DNA from: Ailurus styani
Lineage: Eukaryota > Chordata > Mammalia > Carnivora > Ailuridae
DNA: 64,000 nt
Assembly (NCBI GenBank): GCA_002007465.1
Contig: LNAC01000273.1
Location: forward strand, 1,597,632-1,661,631
Direction of reading: 5' to 3'
Part shown: piece by piece, positions 48,356 to 60,199 of the stretch
How the letters are laid out: each line of letters starts with the position of its first letter
How positions within the stretch are numbered: position 1 is the stretch's first letter
The notes under the pieces: model-generated
The model's input: the letters and a program-made list of their open reading frames with translations, nothing else
Told to the model about the DNA's origin: nothing
Databases searched by the model: none
Position numbers and translations under genes: made by a program

Positions 48356-49087
48356 AGAGTGGTTTATTATTTCCATTCAAAGGTATTATTTTATATTTTG
48401 TGAGGATTATAAATAATAAGAAAAAACCATTTTATTCTAATTTATAGAGTAAATTATTTCTCTTAGATACAAGTTAATAAAGTAAAATGTAAAACAATTG
48501 TTTCAAACTTTGAAGCTAGATTTTCAAGTACAAGTAAATGTGGTATATGTTGATTTGATCTTGAGAAAATGAACTGCCTAGCTCTAACTTGAGCACTGAC
48601 AACATTTTATCCTGAGGATTGTGTGTATATTTTTAAATGCCAAGAGCAAATTTAACTATAGCTCTTGGGATGCAGAAAGGCTTGACTATGTTTACCTGCT
48701 ATTTTTCTAGTGTCCTTAGAAAAAAAAATAATCTGGCTTATACCCACACTTCATGATAACTGTTACATAAATTTTTTTATTGCACCATTGTTCCTGCAGT
48801 TTCCTTCCTTGCTCTCTCAAACATACATAGGTTTACAGCATTTATTATATATTCACAAGTATCTTTTCTGATGCATTTAAACATATAATGCAGACTGAGC
48901 AGATGGCACATTTTACAGTTTCATTTAAGCTGTGAAATGATGGTTTTAGAATGTGAATACAAATTTTTTGATGCTAAATTCATAAATTTAGATTTTTTTC
49001 CTAATATGTCATCAGATTTGGTCCATCGTTAAGGGATAGTGACATAAGAATATTATCAATAGGATATGACTAAATTTAGATAGTTCT

Positions 49088-49276
49088 TTTCTTTCTCTTA
49101 AAGATTTTATTTATTTATTTGAGAGAGAGCACCAGCAGTGGGGAGAGGCAGAGGAAGAGGGAGAAGCAGACCCCCTGCTGAGCAGGGAGACAGATGTGGG
49201 ACTTGATCCCAGGACCCTGAGATCATGGCCTGAACTGAAGGCAGCTGCTCAACCAACTGAGCCACCCAGGTGCCCC
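49088..49276 (-). mobile_element. Can-SINE, antisense, with 12-bp TSD
   Basis: TTAGATAGTTCT at 49076-49087 and 49277-49288. Confidence 0.95.
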
Positions 49277-49635
49277 TTAGATAGTTCTAATAACAAAAAT
49301 AATGCTGGTTAGATTTATTCTTAAAAAGTTGCTTGTAAGTCAACCAAAGAAAGAGAAAATTCAACAGTCGATTTTGGTAATTTAGTTAATTGGTAAATGT
49401 CCAAATCATTATATTTATCTCAGAGCAAAAACTTTACATGTGTAGTTATGGATGATTTTTTTACAATTCCCAACTATTTATTCCTCTTCTCAACTACTAG
49501 TTCCTTGTTGCCATGTGACTACATTGCTTCCTGTGAGCACTTTTCCAGAAATATCAATCTTGGCCATCAACTTGGATTTTGCCAATGAAATATAAATGAA
49601 TTTTGCCAAAACTTTCCAAAGATGTCACAAAAATA

Positions 49636-49850
49636 GGGATGCCTGGGTGTCACAATCAGTTGAGTGTCTGCCTTTGGCTGAGGTCATGATCCCATCATGG
49701 GTCCTGGGATAGAGTTAGAGTCCCATGTCAGGCTTCTTACTCAGTGGGGAGCCTGCTTCTCCCTCTCCCTCTGCCTGCCACTCCATCGGCTTGTGTTCTC
49801 TCTCTATCAAATAAATTTTAAAAAAATTAAAAATATATAAATAAATAAAA
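49636..49850 (+). mobile_element. Can-SINE
   Basis: Head GGGATGCCTGGGTGTCACAATC; tail AAATAAATTTTAAAAAAATT. No TSD visible. Confidence 0.88.
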
Positions 49851-51060
49851 CCTCAGATCAATATAATTTATAAATGTAAAAAGTCTGAAATGAAGTATTA
49901 GCAAGTAAAAATGAATCATCATATAAAAAGCCACCATAACTGAGTAATACAGATAAGCTAGAGTTTCAATATTATAAATATATTAAAAATAAAAAAATTA
50001 TATTACTCCTTGCATATTTATTGAAAATGCATTTGATAAAATTCAATATTAAAAAATTAATTCTTCAAAAAATAAGAAGAGATACATTCTTATTAACAGA
50101 TAAAATATATCTGTATTCCAACTACCAGCAACATATCTAAGAATTTTCTTCAAAGGAACAAAAAATAATGTGCATGGTTGATTATATTACTTAAAAATGT
50201 CCTGAAAGTAATAGCCAATATAATTAAATAAAAGGAAACAAAGAAGTATAACAAGTGGAGGAGGAAATGTACATCATTATTTACTAATAATGTGATTTTG
50301 TACTTGAAAAACCAAAAGTACTTAATTTTTTTAATTATAAAAAGAAAAAAAATAGATTAATCTCACTTAGAAAGCAGACATATAAAGCTCAATTGCTGCA
50401 TATTTACAAATAATATCTGATCAGGAGACATATTGAAAAAAAAATACCATTGGGGAGCCCGGGTGGCAGTCTGTTAAGTGATTGACTTTTGGTTTCAGCT
50501 CACACCGTAATTTCAGGGTTTTAAGATCAAGTCCTGCCTTGGGCTCCACACTCACTGTGGAGTCTGCTTGACATTCTCTTTATCTCTCCCTCTGCCCCTC
50601 CTGCTTATGTGTGCTCTCTCTCTCTAAAACAAACAAACAAAAAGACACCATTTATAATAACAAAATAATGCAACATTTAGGGATAACCTTAGCAATAAAT
50701 ATGCAAAAGCCATAGGAAAGAAACAGTAGAATAAATAAACAAAAAGCAAAATCAGACCTATAAATACAGAGAACAAACTGATGTTTGCTAGAGTGAAGAG
50801 GCTTGGGAGATGTGCCAAATGGGTGAAGGGGAGTGGGAAATACAGGTTTCCAGTTATGGAATGAATAAATCATGGGAACAAAACGTACACCATAGGGAAT
50901 GTAGTCAGTGATATCATAATAGCATTTTATGGTGACAGATGGTAGCTAACAGTTGTGGTGAGCATAGCATAATGTATAGAGAAGTTGAATCACTATGTTA
51001 TACACCTGAAACTAATGTAACATTATATGGCAGCTGTACTCAAATAAAAATATTCAAAAA
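49850..51060 (+). mobile_element. Old L1 ORF2 relic plus 3' end, + strand
   Basis: The DNA at 50020-50340 resembles the RT part of ORF2 (AAAATGCATTTGATAAAATTC, then decayed motifs). The stretch 50640-50750 continues it after a SINE. The stretch 50880-51060 is a well-preserved old L1 3' end (ACCATAGGGAATGTAGTCAG; ATACACCTGAAACTAATGTA; ends CAAATAAAAA). No frame survives. A Can-SINE interrupts it at 50452. Confidence 0.65.
50452..50640 (+). mobile_element. Can-SINE in old L1
   Basis: Head GGGGAGCCCGGGTGGCAGTC; tail AAACAAACAAACAAAAA. Flanks AAAAATACCATT and AAAAGACACCATT fit an imperfect TSD. Confidence 0.9.
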
Positions 51061-51242
51061 GGAAACCATGAAATGTTATGGGGCATAAAATGAAAAACAG
51101 CAATAGCAACAACAACCAACAAAACCAAACCCCCAAAATATATGAAAAAAGAAAAAGCCTTACCATATTTTTGGATAAAAATATTCAATATTATAAAGAT
51201 GTCAATTATCTTAAAGTAAATCTCTAAACCTAGCTTGATTTC

Positions 51243-51445
51243 TTTCTTTCTTTCTTTTTTTTTTTTTTAAGATTTTATTTATTTATTTGACAGAGAGAGA
51301 CACAGCGAGAGAGGGAACAACAGCAGGGGGGAGTGAGAGAGGGAGAAGCAGGCTTTCCCACAGAGCAGGGAGCCCAATACTGGACTTGATCCCAGGACCC
51401 TGAGTGGAAGGCAGACGCTTAACGACTAAGCCACCCAGGCGCCCC
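51243..51445 (-). mobile_element. Can-SINE, antisense, just upstream of C1orf52 retrocopy
   Basis: TSD CCTAGCTTGATTTC (51229-51242) and CCTAACTTGATTTC (51446-51459), one mismatch. Its right end is about 155 bp upstream of the retrocopy. Confidence 0.95.
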
Positions 51446-51582
51446 CCTAACTTGATTTCAATAAGATACCGATATTGATATTTTATTGGTAAAAAATCTT
51501 TCTAAAAACAAACTACAGAACCATTCTGTAATTCATTTGGAGAACGAAATGGGAAACAAGAATACCCTGGAAAGTTTAAATT

Positions 51583-52597
<1,015 letters not shown>

Positions 52598-52614
52598 AAA
52601 AAAGACTGATTTGG
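52598..52614 (+). repeat. 3' target-site duplication of C1orf52 retrocopy
   Basis: Exact partner of the 17-bp repeat at 51583-51599. Its first As merge with the poly(A) tail, so the tail/TSD border could shift by a few bases. Confidence 0.93.
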
Positions 52615-53019
52615 TAGATCAAACCCCCTCCTCCAATATTGGAACATATCATATGGCATCTTTAATGAAACTCTTGGGTTTTCAGTTTGAACAGGCATAC
52701 AGAAAAGTGGAAAAAAATAAAAGTTTAGTTAAGGGGCCAAAAGAAATATTACAACTAGTGTTTGATAAAGGTGGCATTTAAATCAGTATTGAAAATTAGA
52801 AAAATTCTCACAGGTAAAGGTAAATGTATAGTGAAGATAATGGATCAATCACCTATACAGCTCATATGAAGGTTAAAAGACAGAGTAGTAAAAATATCTA
52901 GACCTGTAATAATTATTCAAGGGGTATACAAAATAATAATAATATGTAAAATATGACATTTACATATAAAATATAAAGGTGAGAAGTACAAGTTCAGTGC
53001 TTTTCAGAATGTTCTTGAA

Positions 53020-53610
53020 CTTAAGTGACCATCAACTTAAAATAGACAGCTATGCACATAGAATGTTATATACGAACTCATGGTAACCACAAATGAAATG
53101 CCAATTTATAGATACAAAAAATAAAGAGAAAACAATCCAAGAATAACACTAAAGAAAGTCAACAAATCACAAAGGAAGAGAGCAAGAAAAGTAGAAAGAA
53201 ACAGAACTACAAAAACAACCAGAAAACAGTCAACTGGCAATTAGTACATATCTATCAATAATTACTTTAGATGTAAATGCACTATATGCTCCAATCAAAG
53301 ATTGAATAAGAAAACAAGATCCATCTACATGCTGCCTTTAAGAGACTCACTTCAGATCTAATGATGCATATAGGATAAAAGTGAATGGATAGAAAAATAT
53401 ATTACATGCAAAGGGGAACGGAAAGGAAATTAAGGTAGCAATACTTCTATCAGAAAAGAAAAAACTTTAAAACAAAGACTGTAACAAGAGACAGAGATGA
53501 GTATTACATAATGATAAAGGGATGGATCCCACAAAATAGCAGAACACTTATAAATATGAACACACTCCTATAGGAGTTACTTATAGACTAATTTATAGGT
53601 AAAGATTTAT
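53020..53610 (+). mobile_element. Old L1 relic: start of ORF2 (endonuclease part)
   Basis: Resembles the ORF1-ORF2 junction (CTCATGGTAACCACAAATG at about 53079) and then the ORF2 endonuclease (ACTTTAGATGTAAATGC at 53265; CATGCTGCCTTTAAGAGACT at 53328; TTTAAAACAAAGACTGTAAC at 53467). Frames are broken. It probably belongs with the collinear ORF2 relics at 56-59.5 kb. Confidence 0.65.
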
Positions 53611-53613
53611 GAA

Positions 53614-53617
<4 letters not shown>

Positions 53618-53656
<39 letters not shown>
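53618..53656 (+). repeat. (TG)n microsatellite
   Basis: About 19 pure TG units, next to the old L1 relic. Confidence 0.97.
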
Positions 53657-53659
<3 letters not shown>

Positions 53660-55870
53660 GCATGAGTAGACTAAGAACTTTAAATGCAAAGGATAAACTA
53701 TGCGATACTTTTATTCTCTTTATACATTTTAAAAAGATACATGAATGTAGTCACCTAACTATATCCCAGTAGTTTCAACAGGTGCACACACACAAATGTG
53801 TAACACCATCCTTTAATGATGTACTTCAGAAATACCAAAATATTTTATTTAAAAATTAATAAAATCAAATTGAGACTAAAAAAGGTGTGGTTAACTGAGT
53901 TAAAAAAACTAGCTAGTTTTTTACAAAATTATATAAATTGTTTGGCAACACGGCAGAAGTAATGATTGGTTGGCTTTTTTCATTTTTTTCCCATCTCGTA
54001 TCAGTCTTCAAGTGCACATAAATCTCTGTTAATATTCTGGATGAATATACAGATGGAAATATGAAGCAGAATAGATAAAATATGATATTTGAATATGTTT
54101 TCATCATGTGTCACCCTTTGTCTATGACCATTTTATGTCTCTTTTGAACTAAGAATATAGCTTTGAATTTAAAAGTACATTTTAAAAATTGGCTCCCATC
54201 TAGTACAAATAAGTAGAGATAAATTTTAAGCCAGACTTTATGAGTAATGATCTCACCATATGCATAATAGGCACTTAGCTGATAATGAAGTTTCCTGTGC
54301 AATATATTAAGTCTTTATGTATTATATAAAAGGCTATAATGAAGTATCAGAAAATATAGTTGTAAGCAGAAGCTGGATAAATGTTTTCTTTGATAATTTT
54401 TCTAATTTTATATCATCATTATTAATGATTTCATAAGCACCCAATTCTTTCTCCCACCTGAACTGAGAAATGGGCAATTTTTCAAGGCAATAAAAATTTA
54501 GTATTGAATTATAACTGCACCCATTATCTTAAAACTGAACTTATCCTTAGGGTACAATCATTCTGCCAATGACACAGATTTTTTTTCCTTTGCTATTATA
54601 AGTAATAGTATTTTTTACTTTTATAGTATAAGTTGCATAAAGTTCTGATCAATTATTGAGTCTCCTAACTTATCCATATCACCTTACTTATGTATTTTTT
54701 CTTGTTTATTGTTTATCAGCTGTGTCTTTTGGTTTTTCTTCTGTATTTAGTTGTAATAAATGACTATTTTATAGGACATATGGTTTAAAAGAAAAAAGAA
54801 AGCCTTGTTTCCCCAGTATACATTATTAATAACTTGAAGTTATGTAGACTGGGATGATATCCATCACTGGTGAGAAAAGCACAGCATCAAGATAAGAAAC
54901 TACGAGAAAACAAATTAATCAATCTAACATGCATTGGATATTTTTCATTTTGTTGATACAATTTGAGGATAAGCTGAAAATGAAAATCCTACCCCATCTC
55001 TTCTTAATAGCTAAGAATTCTTTGGAAAGATTTTGATTTTTCAAGGCAACAATCTTTCCCCAAATATTGGCATTCATACAGAAAACATTGCACATGAATA
55101 TTTTATTGCTAAAGTTAAGTGAAAATATAAACAAGTTGAATATTTTGTTCGAAAATGGAACAGGTTCTACCACTGGCAATGATGGGCCAGCTTGTTTGAG
55201 AGCAACGGTTTCACTGACAACAACCAAAAAGACCAGACTAAATGTTTAATGTATCTATTTGAAATTGTCAGAAAGCTACCAAGGATTCAAGGACTTGCAA
55301 AGCCAACTTCCTGAATAAAACAGAAGATAAAAGTTTTGAATCTGATTTTTAAAACTTTTTTTTCTCTTGAGGTATTTGTCAATTCAAAGGCGGAGTGTAA
55401 GAAAGCTTTAGGAATCTGAGCAGAAACAGAGGGTGTCAAGCAGAGAAGCTGGCAGAAGTCTAAGACACCTCCTAGAACTGAGGGAACAAACATGGGAGTT
55501 CAGGGCCTTCACTGTTGGCAGAATCCTGTGAAAATTCCAACCTTCGCCTTAGGAGCTTGAGGGCTAGGAACGAGGAAGACTTACAAATAGATAAGTGCAT
55601 GCAAAGACTGAAGTTCAGTGTAGAATCAATTCAGTCCTTGTTTACAGCTGCTAACGGATCTGCCTGTGAACAGCAAGAGTGAATCCTCAATAGAGAATAG
55701 CCTCTTCTCCATCATATTAGTCTTATGTTTTCCATTTGTTTTTTCACAAAACATATGACCCTTAATCGAAAGTATTAAGCATGTAGTCAGAAAATTCACT
55801 GAAAACCTAGAATAAAAGCAGGTTATAGAAAAATAACAATAAGATACATGTTTCTGATTTTATTTTCTAT
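53660..55870. other. AT-rich intergenic between L1 relics
   Basis: No SINE and no motif-bearing frame. It may contain unrecognised decayed L1. Confidence 0.5.
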
Positions 55871-55877
55871 TATGTAA

Positions 55878-55945
55878 CACATATATATGTGTGTATGTAT
55901 ATAATATTATATTATATATATATGCACACTATATACTATAGTAGA
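55878..55945 (+). repeat. AT/GT low-complexity tract
   Basis: ACATATATATGTGTGTATGTATA then ATATTATATTATATATATATGC. Confidence 0.85.
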
Positions 55946-56014
55946 TGAATGTAGATAGATGAATGTGTCTAGATGAAGTGGACAAAAATAAGTGAGGTTA
56001 TGATATGTCCAACA

Positions 56015-56245
56015 ACAAAATCAATAATGTAGATCTTACTAATATACATAAAACTTTATACCCATTACTATAGAATGGGTTCTCCAAAACTTACCATATA
56101 TTAAATCACAAAGAAAATTTCAAGGTGCTTAAAATAAAAATAATACAAATCACATTCTCTGATTTCTAATGCAATAAAATTTGCAATTAATAACAAATCT
56201 GGAAACTTAAAAGGACATTGCACACAGAAGCTTTAAAAATCCCTC
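56015..56245 (+). mobile_element. Old L1 ORF2 relic, middle part
   Basis: TACCATATATTAAATCACAAAG and ATAACAAATCTGGAAACTTA resemble ORF2 sequence between the endonuclease and RT domains, heavily decayed. Position and orientation fit between the pieces at 53 kb and 57 kb. Confidence 0.45.
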
Positions 56246-56465
56246 TCTAGGCACAAGTTTTCAGTTATCGAATGAGTAAGTCACAGTGAGGAAAAGTACA
56301 GCATAAGGAATATAATCAATGGTATTATAATAGTATTGTACAATGACAGACGGTAGACCACATTTGTGGTCAGAATAGCATAAAGTATAGAATTGCGGAA
56401 TCACCACATTGTACACCTGAAACTAAAGTATAGTTGTATGTCAACTGTATTTCAGTTAAAAAAGA
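56246..56465 (+). mobile_element. Old L1 3' end
   Basis: Homologous to the 3' end at 50880-51060: AAGTACAGCATAAGGAATATAATC at about 56294, a GACAGACGGTAG block, and TTGTACACCTGAAACTAAAG at about 56410, ending in a short A tract. It breaks the order of the ORF2 pieces around it, so it came from a different L1 copy. Confidence 0.7.
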
Positions 56466-56548
56466 TTCTCTCTATTAAAATTTTTCTCAATGAAAGGGAA
56501 AATACAGATGAAAATTAAAAACCCTGAAAAATATAATACTAAGAATTA

Positions 56549-56964
56549 AGCTCTTGGCCTTAGCACCATCTTCTTGGAAACCTTCCATCATGAGAGCCAA
56601 GTGGGGAAGGAAGCAAATGTGCAGCCTGAAGAGAAAAAGAAGGAAGAAGAGACAGAGGTCCAAGTAAACCACTAACTTGTGGACCGATAGAAGCCATGGT
56701 AGCAAAAATAAGGAAACCTGGAGGTCAGTGACACTGATACAACTTGCTGGGCTGCGTACCCATTGCCTCGAACTTCTTTCAGTGGAGCCAGAACATCCAT
56801 AGCTGTCTGGTCACGATGGCCACCTTTGGGAGACCCACCTTGTTCATAACAAAACAGTCCCTTTGGCCCTTTTTCCTGGACCTGTGTGACATGCTGGACT
56901 CTCAGTTGTGGCTGAATGTAACACATGTACAACAAGTCATCTCTTTTGCTATATTAGGTGAAGA
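56549..56964 (+). pseudogene. RPL41 (processed pseudogene): Processed pseudogene of ribosomal protein L41
   Basis: The sequence follows the RPL41 mRNA end to end: a 5' leader resembling CTCGGCCTTAGCGCC (here CTCTTGGCCTTAGCACC), a 25-codon ORF at 56590-56667, and a 3' UTR with the recognisable GAGACCCACCTTG...CATAA and CTGGACCTGTG stretches, ending in an A-rich tail (about 56965-56988). RPL41 is a tiny Arg/Lys-rich large-subunit ribosomal protein. The reading frame here is open and keeps the start MRAKW and the end RQRSK. Against the canonical protein I count six changes (residues 6, 7, 9, 11, 12 and 20). At least the changes at residues 9 (CGA to CAA) and 11 (CGC to TGC) look like CpG deamination. 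It has no introns and lies within an old L1 ORF2 relic. A TSD is not convincing in this AT-rich flank. Loss of core arginines makes a functional product unlikely. Confidence 0.85.
56590..56667 (+). pseudogene. 25-codon open frame inside the RPL41 pseudogene
   Basis: ATG at 56590 and TAA at 56665-56667 give 25 residues, exactly the length of RPL41. A 25-codon frame can stay open by chance, so openness is weak evidence for function. The missense changes cluster in residues 6-12, the Arg/Lys-rich middle. Confidence 0.8.
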
Positions 56965-57279
56965 GAAAAAAAGAAAGAAAGAAAAAATAACACATTATAG
57001 GATGTAAGTAAGCCATGTAAAGCCATAATCAGAGGGAAATGCATAATCTTAAACACTTGTATCAATAGAAATGATTCCAAATGAAATAATATAAAATATT
57101 TATTGATCTATCCCAGAAATGCCGCTAATAATAACTTTATATTCATAAATTATTAACATGTAGCTTATTATTTGATGAAAAGAAAGAAACCTACATATAT
57201 ACAAATGATTATTTCCATAGATACTGAAAGGGCCTTGTAAAAATTCAATTTTCATTTCTGATTTTAAAAATAAGAATAA

Positions 57280-57476
57280 GGGCACCTGGGTGACTCAGTG
57301 GGTTAAAGCCTCTGCCTTCGGCTCAGGTCATGATCTCAGGGTCCTGGGATCAAGGACCGCATTGGGCTCCCTGGTTGGCAAGGAGGCTGCTTCCTCCTCT
57401 CTCTCTGCCTGCCTCTCTGCCTACTTGTGCTCTCTCTCTCTCTGTCAAATAAATAAATAAAATCTTTAAAAAATTA
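57280..57476 (+). mobile_element. Can-SINE with 14-bp TSD
   Basis: Perfect AAAAATAAGAATAA at 57266-57279 and 57477-57490. Confidence 0.95.
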
Positions 57477-57739
57477 AAAAATAAGAATAAAATGGGATTT
57501 GAGAAATACTTTGTAACAGAATTTATGTGTTTATTTGTGTGTATGTATATATGAGTATACCTATAAACTATATAGGCAAATAAATGTGTGCATATACATA
57601 TATTTCTGTATAGCCAAACAACAAAAAAAGTATGATCATCTCAACAGATGCAATAAAAGTTTTCTTAAATTTTCTCCTCATTTATAATAATAATCATGAC
57701 AACAAATTATATATGGTGATTTCTTTAATATGATTATTT

Positions 57740-57939
57740 GATTTATTTTTTTAAGATTTTATTTATTTATTTGTGAGAGAGAATGAGAGAAAGAGAGAAC
57801 ATGAGAAGGAGGAGGGTCAGAGGGAGAATCAGTCTCCCCGCCAAGCAGGGAGCCCGATGTGGGACTTGATCCCAGGACTCCATGATCATGACCTGAGATG
57901 AAAGCAGTCGCTTAACCAGCTGAGCCACCTAGGGACCCC
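57740..57939 (-). mobile_element. Can-SINE, antisense
   Basis: TSD AATATGATTATTT (57727-57739) and AATGCGATTATTT (57940-57952), two mismatches. Confidence 0.93.
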
Positions 57940-58952
57940 AATGCGATTATTTAAAAGTGGTTACAAATACCTAAAACAATTATGTACTTAGTAGCAAAAT
58001 ATCAAAAACTCTTCTGAATGTGGGTACAAAATAAAAATGGTCATTTTCACCATGTTTATTCCACCTTAGACTGAATGTATTTATCAATTACATAAACTTA
58101 AAAAAATAGCCAAGATAATGTGTGGTAAGAAAGAAATAAAAAGACAATTTTATTATTTGTAGATTATATTATTATACATATAAAAACTTCAAAATTTCTA
58201 CAAGTAAATTATTAGAATTAGTTCAGCAACGTCTCTAGGTAGAAGTTCAGAAAAATCAGTTATGTTCCTATATATCTACAAAACTAATTAAAAAAATAAA
58301 TGCCATTTAAAATAGCACTCAGAGTACAAAATACTTAGGAGTAAAATTAATAAAATATTTCTAAGAACTTTATGGATGAAAAGTAGAAATTCACATGTTG
58401 CAACATTTTAAAAGGCTTAAATGAATAAAGACATTATACTGTGCTCATAAATAGATTACCAGCAACTTAAATTTTAAAACACTGACATAGGGGGCAAAAA
58501 CGTGTATGTGTTGTATATGTGTGGTTTTATCTGACAAGCAGATTATAAAATTTAAATAGAAATGTCAGATGCCAGGAATAGTCTGGAAACTCTTCCAAAA
58601 AGCAAAAGGTAGAAGGATTTCCTTCTTTCAGCTACAGTAATTAAAACAATATTGTATTGGAGCAGAATGATTTAGACATATAGACCATAATAAATCGTAT
58701 AGATGGTTAAAAGAAAAGTGTGCATATATAGAAACTCGATATAAGACAAGATGGCACTCTGGATGAGTGGGAAATAGAAAAAGACATTATTATTGGCACT
58801 GGAACAATTGGATATCTCAGAAAAAAGAAATTGATCTTTTAACATTCCATTCAAAGGCAAAATCGGTTCCAGGTGGGTTAAAAACTTAAATGTGAAAGAA
58901 GATTCAATTCATAAGTGCTCCTTAGGGAAGTACTTTTTAAATATGATAAGAA

Positions 58953-59157
58953 GGGCGCCTGGGTGGCTCAGTGGGTTAAAGCCGCTGCCTTCGGCTCAGG
59001 TCATGATCCCAGGGTCCTGGGATCGAGGCCCACATCGGGCTCTCTGCTCAGCAGGGAGCCTGCTTCCTCCTCTCTCCTCTCTCTCTGCCTGCCTCTCTGC
59101 CTACTTGTAATCTCTCTCTCTGTGTCAAATGAATAAATAAAAATAAATAAATAAAAA
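58953..59157 (+). mobile_element. Can-SINE with 15-bp TSD
   Basis: Little-diverged copy with an (AAAT)n tail. Perfect TAAATATGATAAGAA at 58938-58952 and 59158-59172. Confidence 0.95.
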
Positions 59158-59527
59158 TAAATATGATAAGAAAAGCAAAATCACCGACAGAAATATTGCA
59201 GTTTGTACTTCATTAAAATTAAGTACTTTTGATCATGAAGAGAAGCTAGGAAAAGAATAATGAAGCTTACACTGAGAGGATATATTTGCCTTACATGTAA
59301 ATACTTTAGAACTCACATCAGAGTATAAAAGGAACTTCTACAAAATAAGATATCCCAATAGATCGATGTATCAAGAGGTCTATTCAGGTAAATCATTAAA
59401 AAAAATTTAAATGGTCAATAAAATAAAAGATAATTCATCTTATTATTATCACCAGTGATTTTTCAATGTCAGAATACAATTCACAACTGAAATATAAAAG
59501 TTTGCTTCATTATTAGGAAAGTGTTTG

Positions 59528-59724
59528 GGGGCACCTGGGTGGCTCAGTCAATTAAACCTTAGTCTTGACCTTGAGCCTCAGACTGTGATCTCAGGGTCTT
59601 GGGATCTAGCCACGCATCAGACTCTCCCAGCTGAGCAGGGGGCCCTGCCTGCTGCTCCTCCTGCTTGCACTGTCTCGCTTTCTCTGTCAAATAAATAAAT
59701 AAAATCTTTAAAAATATTAAAAAA
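59528..59724 (+). mobile_element. Can-SINE
   Basis: Head GCACCTGGGTGGCTCAGTC; tail AAATAAATAAATAAAATC. Imperfect flanks GAAAGTGTTTG and GAAAGTGATTTTG. Confidence 0.92.
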
Positions 59725-59739
59725 GAAAGTGATTTTGAA

Positions 59740-60195
59740 GGTGTGTTATAAAATTATTTTCCTTAGGAAGTATTATTATGCAATATAATTCATTATTTAA
59801 TAATGTCTATTTATTCTATTGGACAGGAGGTGAAACATATATTTTTATTTTAATATTTTGGAGTTAGGCTTTTTAAAATTTAAAATTATCCATTTTGAAA
59901 TGCATTTTACTTGAAAATAATGTTAGACTTCCTACCTATCTATCAACCCATGGAGAAAAAACATTGAGAAATTTGTTTTCTCTAACTCGAATTTTTCAGA
60001 CCTGCACTCATATAAAAATATTCTTGGGAAATAAATTGTAGATTTCACCAGGGCAGGGGTACATACATTAGGAAGCTGTTGTAAGATATTATACCTCTAA
60101 AACAAATAAAACAACTATTTACCTACTTATTAATAAGTTTGGTTAAATATTTTGTTGACAATATTAGAAAAGGTAACTTGAAATTTCTTTGAATG
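59740..60195. other. AT-rich intergenic
   Basis: Nothing recognised between the SINE at 59528 and the antisense L1 5' region. Confidence 0.5.
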
Positions 60196-60199
60196 ATAA

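Larger units (their letters stand above)
56985..59450 (+). mobile_element. Old L1 ORF2 relic (RT to C-terminus) with SINE insertions
   Basis: Collinear decayed ORF2 segments: AATCAGAGGGAAATGCATAA at about 57028; GATCATCTCAACAGATGCAA at about 57634 (RT); AAAATACTTAGGAGTAAAATT at about 58328; ATGGCACTCTGGATGAGTGG at about 58751; and TTCCAGGTGGGTTAAAAACTTAAATG at about 58867, with C-terminal traces to about 59450. SINEs interrupt at 57280, 57740 and 58953. No long frame is intact. Confidence 0.65.

Noticed and set aside
56487..57007. Minus-strand ORFs and a + strand 87-codon ORF over the RPL41 copy
   Set aside because: They lie in the UTR and antisense of the RPL41 pseudogene and match nothing else.
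58892..59136. ORFs with the recurrent GAWVAQWVK or APGWLSGLKPL peptide
   Set aside because: The same peptides recur at many sites because they are translations of the Can-SINE head, not protein domains.
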